Below are positions 1-9,094 of a DNA stretch of 64,000 bases, piece by piece. The notes beneath the pieces were generated by a model, which was not told the DNA's origin, made no database searches, and was given only the letters and a program-made list of their open reading frames with translations. Made by a program: the position numbers and the translations under genes. Source of the DNA: an uncultured Francisellaceae bacterium (GTDB lineage: Bacteria; Pseudomonadota; Gammaproteobacteria; UBA6186; Azoamicaceae); the NCBI GenBank assembly GCA_945956915.1, contig CAMFJH010000004.1, forward strand, positions 62,001 through 126,000, written 5' to 3'. How positions within the stretch are numbered: the first letter of the stretch is position 1; each line of letters begins with the position of its first letter.

Positions 1-984
1 TTGTTTAGCAAGCTTTAGGTTCACAACACTCTCTAAATGCCTAGGATGCGAAACCTCTATTGAAGCGGCATCTTCTCCTTTTAAGATTCTTGCGACCAGC
101 TCGCCGGTATCCAGTCCTACTTGTTTATAATTATAACCCACGGCAGCTAAAACACCTTGAGTGATCAGGCTGGGATCATTACAAAAAATAGGGCCTGGAT
201 TTAACTGTGTAATGGTTCCAACCGCAGAAACAATGGTATTATCCTGTGGAAAATAAAAAGCATCCACTTGTCCTACTAAACTTCGTATTGCTCCTCCAAC
301 TTCTGTAGTCGAGTTTACCGTGACTTCTTGTGTTTTAATACCTTTGCTTTCTAGTAAGGTTTTAAGTTTTTGTACCGTAGACACTGAGTTGGCCTCTGCA
401 GGATTATACAATACACCCAGGGTTTGCATTTTAGGCATCATCGCAGACATTAATTCTAGTAATGCTTCCAAATCAGGGGCATCTGTAATACCCGTAATAG
501 GATAATGTTGAGATCCGGGCTCTAATTTAGCAGCTCTATAATCACTCACCGCTGTAAACACAACCGGAATGGGATGCGCGTTACGCTGTGCCGCATGTAA
601 TAAAGTTTGTGCTGAAGGTGTGGAAATCCCAATTATGACATTTGGGTTCTCACTGACCATTTTAGTTGCAATTTGTGAAGATAAGCTGATATTGCCTTGC
701 GCATTTTCGTATAGAACCATCAGGTTTTTAGACTCTATAAAACCCTGTTTAGCTAGGGCTTCCAATATACCTGCGCGCACTTCATTTAAAGCAGGGTGCT
801 CTACAATTTGAGAAATACCAATAGTAGTCTGTAATAGCACACTATCGGCATAAGAACTGGGGGTGCCTAAAAGAATAAAACTAAAAACTAAGAAAGAAAA
901 AAAAGTATTTGCAGCAGCGGGAAATTGCGATGAGGATTTTAAAAAGGCGTTTAATTTTTTAGAGATTTTAGCAGGGATAGACAT
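1..984 (-). CDS. ABC transporter substrate-binding protein (PF04392/TrpX type), 3' end outside window
   Basis: I translated 328 codons on the minus strand; the stop lies beyond base 1. The start ATG (982-984) is the first Met after an in-frame TGA and has GGAG about 9 nt upstream. The N-terminus has a long polar stretch, then a hydrophobic core ending GTPSSYADS, which looks like a signal peptide cleaved after SYA, so the product should be periplasmic. The body reads as two periplasmic-binding-like lobes, with phrases such as NPNVIIGISTPSAQTL, PVVFTAVSDY, LGVLYNPAEANS and IFCNDPSLITQGVLAAVGYN, typical of the ABC_sub_bind family that binds tryptophan-like or other small ligands. Permease and ATPase partners would be expected downstream, outside the window. 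The family call is strong; the ligand is unknown. Confidence 0.85.
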   Translation of the reverse strand, partial: MSIPAKISKKLNAFLKSSSQFPAAANTFFSFLVFSFILLGTPSSYADSVLLQTTIGISQIVEHPALNEVRAGILEALAKQGFIESKNLMVLYENAQGNISLSSQIATKMVSENPNVIIGISTPSAQTLLHAAQRNAHPIPVVFTAVSDYRAAKLEPGSQHYPITGITDAPDLEALLELMSAMMPKMQTLGVLYNPAEANSVSTVQKLKTLLESKGIKTQEVTVNSTTEVGGAIRSLVGQVDAFYFPQDNTIVSAVGTITQLNPGPIFCNDPSLITQGVLAAVGYNYKQVGLDTGELVARILKGEDAASIEVSHPRHLESVVNLKLAKQ

Positions 985-1206
985 GATAGAGGCTCCGATA
1001 TCTCAAGATTTAATAGACTGTGTTGAATGTTTTTCATACAAAAATGATAAAATCTAAAATAGGTATACATAATCTCTCTCCAATCTAAGCAGTTTAAAAA
1101 CCTAGTATAGAGCTTTCCACATCGCTCGTAAAGGCCTTTAGAGTAATGAGATGCGTGCAAACACACTTATTTTAGTTTATTAACTAATTTTTCATTCCTT
1201 ATTAAG

Positions 1207-2061
1207 CTATTGTTCAAATGTGCTCTTTAATTTTTCAACTTTGCTCATAAAAAAATGAACGCTCCATAATTTTAAAGTTTTTCTATCCTCTTCCTTCAAA
1301 AAGGGTGAGACATCATTAGCAGTTTTACTCCAATCAAGCATATGAATTTTGCTCTCTAGTTCTGCTAATAACCAATTGGGAGTCATTTCTAAATTTTGCC
1401 CTGCCCATGGACCTTGTTGATTGATTGCGGAGCTTAAAAAATTCAAATTGGGTGTTATATTTCTCGCCACATACCACAAAAAATCATACCAATCTCGACC
1501 TTTAACATATTGTCTACAAAGCAGCGCATGGCATTTACCAGCAAAATTACTGCTCAAATCCTGAATTTGAACCGCCGCGGCCAAAGGAAATTCTAAATAT
1601 TTTATTTCTGAGATTGAGCCTTCTGGAGGGTTAGTATCTATTTCTAATTTTATTAATAATTTCTGACCAGAGTGATGATGAAAAGATAAATTTAATAATT
1701 TCACAATAGAATTATCTTTTAAAAACATTTTTTTAATTGCATTACCTGCCTTACTTTTATCGATAATTTCAGGCACAATGCCATACTGGCTACATAGCGT
1801 TGCAACAGCTTCTAAAAAGGGCTGCCATTTAAAATTCGGATTAGGTTTCTTTAAAATAAAATCTAAGTCTTCAGAAAAACGTCCTAGATTATAAAATATT
1901 CTTAATGTGGTGCCCCCTTGAAACACAGCTTCTTCAAAAAAACCAGCATCAGACAATCCACAGAGAATAATCTCTTGTAATATTTCTTTTAAAGAATTCG
2001 ATTCTTCTTCAGGTGATGACGAAGAATATTGTTGTAAACGTTCATTAATAATTTTAGACAT
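1207..2061 (-). CDS. AbiEii-type nucleotidyltransferase toxin
   Basis: The 284-residue protein carries the AbiEii/AbiGii nucleotidyltransferase motifs in order: GG at 49-50 in FQGGTTLR, the DxD-type SEDLDF at 64-68, KLEID at 138-142, and RDWYDFLWY at 189-197 near the helical C-terminal domain. Known members are type IV toxins that transfer nucleotides to target RNAs and act in phage abortive infection. Its ATG directly abuts the TAA of the upstream AbiEi gene (TAA then ATG with no gap), so the pair is translationally coupled, with the antitoxin made first. No truncation is seen. The catalytic target cannot be told from sequence. Confidence 0.88.
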   Translation of the reverse strand: MSKIINERLQQYSSSSPEEESNSLKEILQEIILCGLSDAGFFEEAVFQGGTTLRIFYNLGRFSEDLDFILKKPNPNFKWQPFLEAVATLCSQYGIVPEIIDKSKAGNAIKKMFLKDNSIVKLLNLSFHHHSGQKLLIKLEIDTNPPEGSISEIKYLEFPLAAAVQIQDLSSNFAGKCHALLCRQYVKGRDWYDFLWYVARNITPNLNFLSSAINQQGPWAGQNLEMTPNWLLAELESKIHMLDWSKTANDVSPFLKEEDRKTLKLWSVHFFMSKVEKLKSTFEQ

Positions 2062-2715
2062 TTATTTACCCAATGTTTCTCTTAAGTGTTGCAAAAAATT
2101 TAATACTCGTTTTGAATGATAAACGGGCATTATTATATCAAAATCATTAGAAGTCAGTGCTTCTAGAGATTCCATTTCAATACGCAAGCCTTCTAACAAA
2201 AAACCTATCCCTGACCAATCAATTTTTCTAAGATATACATAATCTGCCAAAGCTCTTAACGGAGTAGCAATCAAAAAAGGTTTAGTATTTATTTCTTTAC
2301 GCAGTACGCCAGATAAAAACTCATAAGCATTGCATGGAATTTTAATATATTCAAATTCACCCAATGCTGTAACAAAATTTCTGGTACGTCCGATAGCAAT
2401 AGTGCTCATGATAAGCTTAACACCTTCGGGTATAAAGCCGTGAAAAGACAATGCTGTTTCAAATGAAATAACGCTCCCCGTTACCAAGCGGTTAGCGATA
2501 AAAAACTGGCTAAGCGCTTTAGTACGATACCTAGCCCCTAATACATAATTGTCCCTATTTAAATGAATAATCTCTTTCTTTTTTATAGCTTTATTCAGTA
2601 AAGCATAGCGTCTAGCAGGAGTTCCCCCAAAAATCGACTCGATATTCCAGTTTTTGAACACCTGTTCGCCCATACCGTGTTCCAATAATTTTTCAGTGCT
2701 ATTCAGCATTCGCAA
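2062..2715 (-). CDS. AbiEi-type antitoxin / transcriptional repressor
   Basis: The 217-residue product has an N-terminal winged-helix-like part (phrases IFGGTPARRYALLNKAI and EIIHLNRDNYVLG) followed by the AbiEi antitoxin domain (VISFETALSFHGFIPE, then a segment ending RALADYVYLRK). In known AbiE systems the antitoxin represses its own promoter through the winged helix and counters AbiEii without a stable protein complex. It is the first gene of the two-gene operon and its stop abuts the toxin start. The second Met (codon 3) could equally be the start. The upstream region 2716-2830 is AT-rich and should hold its promoter; I see no clear palindrome there. Confidence 0.85.
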   Translation of the reverse strand: MRMLNSTEKLLEHGMGEQVFKNWNIESIFGGTPARRYALLNKAIKKKEIIHLNRDNYVLGARYRTKALSQFFIANRLVTGSVISFETALSFHGFIPEGVKLIMSTIAIGRTRNFVTALGEFEYIKIPCNAYEFLSGVLRKEINTKPFLIATPLRALADYVYLRKIDWSGIGFLLEGLRIEMESLEALTSNDFDIIMPVYHSKRVLNFLQHLRETLGK

Positions 2716-2844
2716 CCCCTTTATTTCACTATATCTCTATAGATAAGTTTAAAGTAACTATTTAAAAAATGCAAGATACTTTCTTTTTTAGGAAGTATTA
2801 AGTAAATATTATATTATTGCATGTATGTACACACTCATTTTCTA

Positions 2845-2890
2845 TATAATTTGTATTGGAATTAAAAAAATTGTAATTTATTATACAATT
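2845..2890 (+). promoter_or_regulatory. Possible -10 and inverted repeat before a small ORF
   Basis: TATAAT lies at 2845-2850 with no good -35 at 16-18 bp. Downstream, AATTGTA (2869-2875) and TACAATT (2884-2890) form a 7-bp inverted repeat just upstream of the Shine-Dalgarno AGAGGT (2901-2906). This could be an operator, but in sequence this AT-rich it may be chance. Confidence 0.3.
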
Positions 2891-2913
2891 AAAAACAGTC
2901 AGAGGTTTATATT

Positions 2914-3084
2914 ATGTATATCAAATATCCTTTAAAGCTAGATGCAAGTACTGCGTCTGTTTCACAAACCAAGGCATTTTCGGAAGAGCAATTAAAAGCG
3001 CGTGAACGCGCTTTAAAGTGCATGAAGAAAGGCTTAGATTTAAAAGGTGCAGTCTTTAATCGAGATGATTTACATAAGCGATAA
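2914..3084 (+). CDS. Small protein of unknown function (56 aa)
   Basis: The ORF has ATG at 2914, 56 codons and TAA at 3082-3084, with AGAGGT 7 nt before the start. The product is basic and probably helical (SEEQLKARERALKCMKKG), ending LKGAVFNRDDLHKR. I do not recognise a family. Size and charge resemble small antitoxin or regulator fragments, and it sits between the AbiE pair and the broken LRR gene, but no toxin partner follows. It could be a remnant of a longer gene. It is kept because it has a start, an SD sequence and reasonable codon use. Confidence 0.45.
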   Translation: MYIKYPLKLDASTASVSQTKAFSEEQLKARERALKCMKKGLDLKGAVFNRDDLHKR

Positions 3085-3206
3085 TCACCTTACTCTAGGC
3101 ATTCATATTCTAGTTTATGTACTGTAAAAAATCAGTTAATTTACCCATTTGTAAAAATATGATAAATTTTTTCTTAATACTTAATTATTGATTGAGGGAA
3201 ATTATA

Positions 3207-4186
3207 ATGCATATACATGATTGGAAAAGTCTTAATGAATTTTACCACATTGCAACAAGCCATCCAGAGCAAATAGAATAGCTATTGACCCTAAACTTGT
3301 AACCGTATTTTCTGCTGAAACCTTTCTTAGTTTTTGCGAATGTCTTGCACAATGTAAAATGCTCAAAAGTCTTAATTTCAAATCCTTTGATTTAGGTACT
3401 TTTATCAATAAAATATTTGTTAGGCTTGCAAAAGCTATTGGGAGTTGCACACAGTTAGAAATACTTGATTTAAGTGATACTAGACTTCAATATGCAAATA
3501 TTACTGGTTTCAAAGAATTGGGAAAAAACTTATCAAAGTTATATCGCTTAAGAAAACTGACTCTAAGTGCTAATCTTATTGATTTCTCTAAAATGACTAG
3601 AACTGAAAAACTAAAGATTGAAGCATTTATTGAAATGTTATCAGAATGTCATACATTAGAAGAATTAGATTTATCAAATATACTTTTAAATAATAAGATG
3701 CATACATATTATGGAAAAAAGCTCGGGACGGCTTTAGCAAAAATGTGTGAGCTAAAAATCCTAAATTTAAACTCTAATAATTTCGGGAAAAGCCCCTTAG
3801 CTTTACAAGCCATTTTGTCTCCCTGTAAAACAATAACGACTCTTTATTTAGAAGATAATAATTTTCCAAAAATTTATAAAGAAGGCAAACACGAAGATAG
3901 CGAAACTGACTACAGCATTCCAAAATTTGCTATATTGTGTGATGCATTATCACAATTTAAAACATTATGCAGGCTTTATCTAAGTGAAAATAATTTTTCC
4001 TACCTTTGTTCCAAGACTTTTGAAACTCTTTATCAAGCATTCACTAATTCACCTCTGCTAGAAATAGGAGGTATTGAAGAATTCCCAAAAAAACAAAAAG
4101 TACAATTGGAAAATATGCTAGCAGATAACCAAAAAGGAACTGCATTACAAGCAGCCTTAGTGCCAACATTTGCAATCGACTTGTAA
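3207..4186 (+). pseudogene. Leucine-rich-repeat protein, frameshifted near the 5' end
   Basis: An ATG at 3207 with strong SD GAGGG opens a frame reading MHIHDWKSLNEF..., which stops at TAG 3282 after 25 codons. The +1-shifted frame is open across the same place and continues into an LRR protein (IAIDPKLVTVFSAETF, CKMLKSLNFKSFDLG). The LRR frame alone can start at ATG 3359, giving 275 residues, but no SD precedes that codon. LRR units are visible as LEILDLSDTRL, LRKLTLSANLI, LEELDLSNILL, LKILNLNSNNF and LCRLYLSENNF, spaced about 28-60 residues. Such eukaryote-like LRR proteins in intracellular Gammaproteobacteria are often secreted effectors. A single-base indel near 3265-3282 is inferred; it could be a sequencing error or a real decay event. 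Confidence 0.7.
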
Positions 4187-4399
4187 AATATTATTTTATC
4201 TTACTTTTTAGAACCTGATTCGTGTGCTCATGCGATTCATATTCGCAATACTATAGCAACCGAAGTAATTCCTACCACGCCTCCATTGCTTCTATCTCAA
4301 AATAGGCAAGTTCGCCCTATTGAAACCGTCCAAAATATAGAAAATAATGAAGCCTATTATGCTGAATGGACACCTAGAAATTTTTGTAATGTTTTATAA
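4187..4399 (+). other. In-frame open extension after the LRR stop codon
   Basis: After the TAA at 4184-4186 the same reading frame stays open for 70 codons to TAA 4397-4399 and reads like protein (LEPDSCAHAIHIRNTIATEV, then a segment ending YYAEWTPRNFCNVL). This suggests the LRR gene once ran further, or that a second gene fragment was fused here. It has no start codon or SD of its own. Confidence 0.4.
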
Positions 4400-4421
4400 G
4401 TGCACATCGCTGGAAAGTTTT

Positions 4422-5282
4422 TTATAACTCTTCCAGCTCTTCAATAGATAACCCTGTGCACTCACTTACTACTTGAGGGCTCATGTGCATTTCTAACATC
4501 TTTAATGCTGTTTCTTGTAACGCTTGAGACCTACCGGCCCCAAAGCTTTTTAATTCTTGTTTTTTAAGTGCACTTGTTTCCATTCTCAACCATTTAATAT
4601 GGTCTTCGTAAGTTTCTCGCTCTTCTGACGTAAAATTCATTATTTCTAGAACATTAAGTGCTTTTTTTAAAGCAGGATCATCTAATTGTAAAGGGAGATT
4701 CGTCCTGTTTAATAAATCATGACGCGTCAAAAACGTTACCCATACGTCTAAAGCGCTCTTCACTTTTTTCAAAATATCAGATAAATCTGCATGAGATTGA
4801 TTGGAAAATTTTTTTAATTCAATGGTATGTAATTCAAGATTATCAAAATACTTGTCACCTGTTTGTTTTTCTGTAATATGAAATATATTGTGATATTTAT
4901 CTGAATTAAGAACAGATGTGAAATTTAAAATATGTATGCCTATTGCTTTTGAAAGGCTAGAGTAATCATCTCCGGCTTGTAATTGTTCAGTGTATAATTT
5001 TGCCCAATAATATAAAGCTCTTTTATCGTAGTCTGCTTCATCACAAATTTGTATTTCAATATTATAGCGTTTGCCTGTCTCACTTTTAGCCTTGATATCA
5101 ACAATAGACAATTTATCATTTTTAAAATTTTGTGGATTATAAGGATTTAAAAGCGTTACATCTACAATTTGATCTGTTTTATCTACAATAGAATTTATTA
5201 AAGAAAGCAATAAATCTTTATTTTCCTCAACTCCAAATATTTTCTTGAAGGCAATATCAACTCTAGGGCTAATTTTATGCAT
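4422..5282 (-). CDS. Rpn-family recombination-promoting nuclease / PD-(D/E)XK transposase-like protein
   Basis: The 286-residue protein starts MHKISPRVDIAFKKIFG, the typical opening of the Rpn/PDDEXK_2 family. Predicted catalytic residues are D62 (SIVDIKAK) and E76-I-Q78 (YNIEIQI), followed by RALYYWAKLYTEQL, a conserved helix. The C-terminus (MLEMHMSPQVVSECTGLSIEELEEL) is the small helix-turn-helix-like tail common to the family. Experimentally studied Rpn proteins are DNA endonucleases that raise recombination; members occur in many copies in host-associated bacteria. It stands alone, with no inverted repeats or target duplications seen around it, so it is not a complete insertion sequence. 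Confidence 0.85.
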   Translation of the reverse strand: MHKISPRVDIAFKKIFGVEENKDLLLSLINSIVDKTDQIVDVTLLNPYNPQNFKNDKLSIVDIKAKSETGKRYNIEIQICDEADYDKRALYYWAKLYTEQLQAGDDYSSLSKAIGIHILNFTSVLNSDKYHNIFHITEKQTGDKYFDNLELHTIELKKFSNQSHADLSDILKKVKSALDVWVTFLTRHDLLNRTNLPLQLDDPALKKALNVLEIMNFTSEERETYEDHIKWLRMETSALKKQELKSFGAGRSQALQETALKMLEMHMSPQVVSECTGLSIEELEEL

Positions 5283-5398
5283 TGGTTTATCCTTTAACTT
5301 ATCTATATTGTAAATGCCAAGTATATATTACTAAGAAAATAGAAGCAATGTCCGACTCTTATGCAAGCCAAGTAAACACCAGTTTGTTACACAATTAA

Positions 5399-6286
5399 CT
5401 ATATTACATAGTCTAAGACTAATCCAACAAACAATACCAATCCCACATAATGGTTATTTTTAAAAGCATTTAAACACATTTCAGGGTTTCTATTTCTAAT
5501 CAAATATTGATGATATAAAAATAATAAAACAGATAATAATACCCCCAAATAATAAAATATACCTGCATTTAATGTTTTACCCAAGCCTATCAACAAACTG
5601 ACAGTTACTACTTGAAATAAACCAATCATCAGTCGATCATGTTTTCCAAATAAAACCGCAGTCGATTTCACACCTATTTTTATGTCATCTTCTCTATCTG
5701 CCATCGCATACTGAGTATCATAAGCTATGATCCAACAAGCATTCACTAAAAATAAAAGTCCTACTCGTAAATCAATAGGTGATCCCAAAGCTGCAAAAGC
5801 CATAGGAATGCCAAAACTAAAAGTAATTCCTAAAAACACTTGTGGCCAATGCGTATAACGCTTCATAAAAGGGTAAATCATGGATAAAATAAGGGCTATA
5901 CATGATAACCCGATAGTAAATTTATTCAATTGAGATACCAATAATAAAGCAAATAATAACAAGACACAAAAAATTATTTTTGCTTCAATGGGCTTAAGAT
6001 GCCCTCCCATATCGGAGACCAAAGGCCTAGAATGGGTGCGTCTAACATCTTTATCAAATTTTTGATCTGCTAAATCATTGATCACACAGCCTGCAGAACG
6101 CATCAAGATAACGCCCATTGTAAAAATACAAACTATATAAAGATCAGGTTTACCATTACCTGCAATCCATAAGGCCATTAGGGTAGGCCATAATAATAAA
6201 TAAATACCGATGGGTTTATCTAAACGAAGCAAAGCAATTATGCTACTTAATTTATTCGTTTTTTGCACTGTCGCATTGAAAATCAT
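5399..6286 (-). CDS. ubiA: 4-hydroxybenzoate polyprenyltransferase
   Basis: The 295-residue integral membrane protein carries both aspartate-rich signatures of the UbiA family: N70-D71-x2-D74-x3-D78 (NDLADQKFD) and D190-x3-A-x2-D197-x2-D200-D201 (YDTQYAMADREDD). It prenylates 4-hydroxybenzoate in ubiquinone synthesis at the inner membrane. Multiple hydrophobic segments fit the usual nine helices and the length is normal. It is the last gene of the long minus-strand run, and its start lies inside the end of astB (35-nt overlap); no later Met exists before the conserved RLDKPIG, so this start is kept. Confidence 0.95.
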   Translation of the reverse strand: MIFNATVQKTNKLSSIIALLRLDKPIGIYLLLWPTLMALWIAGNGKPDLYIVCIFTMGVILMRSAGCVINDLADQKFDKDVRRTHSRPLVSDMGGHLKPIEAKIIFCVLLLFALLLVSQLNKFTIGLSCIALILSMIYPFMKRYTHWPQVFLGITFSFGIPMAFAALGSPIDLRVGLLFLVNACWIIAYDTQYAMADREDDIKIGVKSTAVLFGKHDRLMIGLFQVVTVSLLIGLGKTLNAGIFYYLGVLLSVLLFLYHQYLIRNRNPEMCLNAFKNNHYVGLVLFVGLVLDYVI

Positions 6287-7595
6287 AAATGGAGCCCAAT
6301 TTTAAAATGTGTGTTAATGCTTCTAATGCTTCTCTGCTTTCTTGTATTAGCAAAGGATCTAATAAATCTTCTATCGCTAATTTATCGCGATAGTATTGCT
6401 GTACCCAGTTCACCAATGTTTGATATAAAGATTCTGTTAAGTATACAGGCGCGTGACTCATTTTTTGCTCTTCTTCTGTCAATACAACTCGTAACCGCAA
6501 ACAAGCAGGGCCTCCGCCGTTTTTCATGCTTTCTCTACAATTGATAAAATGCAAGTGCTGAATAGGATTTGGATTGTCTAAAATGTTTAATAAAATATTA
6601 TGTGCATTTTTAAATTCTTGACATTCTTGGGGGGCTATAATTGCCATATTCCCATCTGGCAAAGTTATTATCTGACTATTAAACAAATAAGAACTCACCG
6701 CTTCCGTTATACTTAAATCTGCATTCGAAACTTTTAAAAAATAAAAATTTTCCGGAAAGAATTTTTTTAAAGAGCCCATCACTCTATCGGTATCTTCGTA
6801 AGCTGATTCATGATATAAAAATACATTTTGATTCGAAACAGTAACCACATCATTATGAAAGACACCCGCATCGATAACAGCTGGGTTTTGTTTTGCGAAT
6901 ATAATTTCTTTGGAATTTAAGTGATGTAAACGCGTAATCGCGCAAGAAGCTTCTAAGGTTTGGCGAGCTGGAAATCTTTTAAGTGTATTTTCTTGCTCTA
7001 AAAAAAACTCTTTTCCATATACAAATAATTCTATACCTTTATCTGTATACGCATTGCAAAAGCGATTATGGTTTGCAGCCCCTTCATCCGCTAAGGCTTC
7101 TGTACTTAACAAAGGCGCGTGAACTTGAAAACAATCTGTATTCGCAAATATTTTTTTGAATACTCGATGCGTTGTCTTAGCTTCTTGGGCCCTATGAATA
7201 TTAGAAATTAAATTGGCTATTGTTATATGCAATTTGCCATCTGCGGTATCAGCACTGGGTGACACTGTGGCGCTGTTGGCAGCCCACATGCTTGAAGCTG
7301 AGAAAGCGGCTGAAAACAACATCGGTGCTTGTCTTTTAGCTGCTTGTAATATGGCTGTATCGCTGCCATAAAAACCCACACTTCTTAATAATCCCATATT
7401 AGGGCGTGATTGAGGCGGCAATACTGCTTGGGGAATCCCTAAGCGCATACACAAAGCCATTTTTTCTAAGCCTTGAAGCGCTGCTTGTTTAGGATTAGAA
7501 AGGGACTGTGCATTTTGCATAGAGGCCAAATTACCAAAGGCTAATCCTGCATAATGATGTGTTGACCCCACAAGACCATCAAAATTCACTTCCAT
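6252..7595 (-). CDS. astB: N-succinylarginine dihydrolase
   Basis: The 447-residue AstB performs step 2 of the arginine succinyltransferase (AST) pathway, N2-succinylarginine to N2-succinylornithine plus 2 NH3 and CO2. The N-terminus MEVNFDGLVGSTHHYAGLA is diagnostic. The catalytic triad residues fall at E171 (ADEGAANHNRF), H247 (VFHNDVV) and C365 (GGGPACLRLR), essentially the positions known for E. coli (174, 248, 365). It lies 20 nt after astD in the ast cluster on the minus strand. No abnormality is seen. Confidence 0.97.
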   Translation of the reverse strand: MEVNFDGLVGSTHHYAGLAFGNLASMQNAQSLSNPKQAALQGLEKMALCMRLGIPQAVLPPQSRPNMGLLRSVGFYGSDTAILQAAKRQAPMLFSAAFSASSMWAANSATVSPSADTADGKLHITIANLISNIHRAQEAKTTHRVFKKIFANTDCFQVHAPLLSTEALADEGAANHNRFCNAYTDKGIELFVYGKEFFLEQENTLKRFPARQTLEASCAITRLHHLNSKEIIFAKQNPAVIDAGVFHNDVVTVSNQNVFLYHESAYEDTDRVMGSLKKFFPENFYFLKVSNADLSITEAVSSYLFNSQIITLPDGNMAIIAPQECQEFKNAHNILLNILDNPNPIQHLHFINCRESMKNGGGPACLRLRVVLTEEEQKMSHAPVYLTESLYQTLVNWVQQYYRDKLAIEDLLDPLLIQESREALEALTHILKLGSIYDFQCDSAKNE

Positions 7596-7615
7596 TTCAT
7601 ATCACCATTTTACAT

Positions 7616-9094
7616 TCATGGAACAGGTATTCCTGGTGTTAAGATTTCAGGCATGCTTAAAATGGGTTGTTCTAAACTGGCAACTGGATAAGCACAATAA
7701 TCCGCAGCATAATACGCACTGGGCCTATGATTACCACTTTTGCCGACTCCTCCAAAAGGTGCATGACTGCTGGCACCGGTCAAGGGTCTGTTCCAATTGA
7801 CAATGCCCGCTCGAATTTCTGTAAAAAATTGTTCGTACTTCAGCAAATCATCACAAAACAAACCTGCCGACAAACCATATTCTGTACGATTGGCTTCATT
7901 AATGGCTTCTTCAAAATCATCCACCCAAATCACTTGCAATAAGGGACCAAAAATTTCTGCATCCCTTACCGCGGGATTGATGGGAGTTACATCAATGAGT
8001 CCTGGATTTAAAAAGGCAAGTTGCTCTTTGTTTCGTATCATAGGCACTAATACTGTTGCACCTCGCTTTATCAATGCTTCGTAAGATTCTAATACTGCAT
8101 CCGCCGCTTCTTGTGAAATTAAAGGCCCCATAAAAGGCTCAGGCGTATCGGTATAAGGACCTACCCTGCATTTACGAATTGCTTTTATAAGCGCTTCAAG
8201 AAATTTTTCATTCTCAGGATTTCTTGTTAAAATTAATCGTCTAGCACAAGTACAGCGTTGACCCGAAGTGATATAAGCCGATAATATCGTATTGTATACG
8301 GCTGCATGAATATTAGCAGGCTTATCGATAATTAAAGGATTATTACCGCCCATTTCTAATGCTAATATTTTTTGCGGCTTAGTAGCATACATTTTCGAAA
8401 GCATAAGACCTGTTTTAGGGCTGCCCGTAAAAAAAATCCCATCCAATCCTGCATCTTGCGAAAGAATAGCCCCTGTTTCGGCCCCGCCTTGAACCATGTT
8501 AATAACACCCATGGGTAAATCGGCATCAAACCAACAATTTAAAATAAGTTGTGCGACCCAAGGCGTTAAATCACTGGGCTTAAACACGACTGTATTGCCA
8601 GCTAACAACGCAGGAATAATATGCCCATTGGGCAAATGCAAGGGAAAATTATAAGGACCTAATACCGCTACCACGCCATGCGGTTTATGATAGGTGATAG
8701 ATTTGGCTTCGCCTAACTGTTTTGTGCGCATTTGACAACGATCTTGATAGGCCTCAATGGAAATATTTAATTTAGAAAGTGCTGATCCTATTTCAATATC
8801 AGATTCCCAAAATGGTTTTCCTGTCTCCTGTGAAATAATTTTTTGTAGTTCAATTTTATTTTTTTTTAAATTTTCAGAAAAACGCTGAATCATTTCTAAA
8901 CGAGCATCAAAATTCAGTTTTGCCCATGCAGGGAAAGCTTTTCTCGCAGCAATAACAGCTTGATTAACTTCTAATGCTGTAGCCGCTTTTCCATGCCAAA
9001 TAGAATGTCCTGTAGCAGGGTTCAAAGATTCAAAGTCTTTACCTTCCCCTGGTACCCATTGGTTCGCTATGTAATGCATATTTTCTGTTCCCAT
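7616..9094 (-). CDS. astD: N-succinylglutamate 5-semialdehyde dehydrogenase
   Basis: The 492-residue aldehyde dehydrogenase has the NAD-binding region FTGSPKTG, general base E247 (ALEMGGNN) and catalytic C281 (GQRCTC). The AstD-specific opening (IANQWVPGEG) and the neighbours astA and astB fix the substrate as N-succinylglutamate semialdehyde, the fourth AST step. It overlaps the end of astA by 28 nt, typical of translational coupling. The start may instead be Met6 (9079). Length is normal. Confidence 0.96.
   Translation of the reverse strand: MGTENMHYIANQWVPGEGKDFESLNPATGHSIWHGKAATALEVNQAVIAARKAFPAWAKLNFDARLEMIQRFSENLKKNKIELQKIISQETGKPFWESDIEIGSALSKLNISIEAYQDRCQMRTKQLGEAKSITYHKPHGVVAVLGPYNFPLHLPNGHIIPALLAGNTVVFKPSDLTPWVAQLILNCWFDADLPMGVINMVQGGAETGAILSQDAGLDGIFFTGSPKTGLMLSKMYATKPQKILALEMGGNNPLIIDKPANIHAAVYNTILSAYITSGQRCTCARRLILTRNPENEKFLEALIKAIRKCRVGPYTDTPEPFMGPLISQEAADAVLESYEALIKRGATVLVPMIRNKEQLAFLNPGLIDVTPINPAVRDAEIFGPLLQVIWVDDFEEAINEANRTEYGLSAGLFCDDLLKYEQFFTEIRAGIVNWNRPLTGASSHAPFGGVGKSGNHRPSAYYAADYCAYPVASLEQPILSMPEILTPGIPVP

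Noticed and set aside
4422..5282. Complete insertion sequence around the Rpn-type gene
   Set aside because: No terminal inverted repeats or target-site duplication could be seen on either side.
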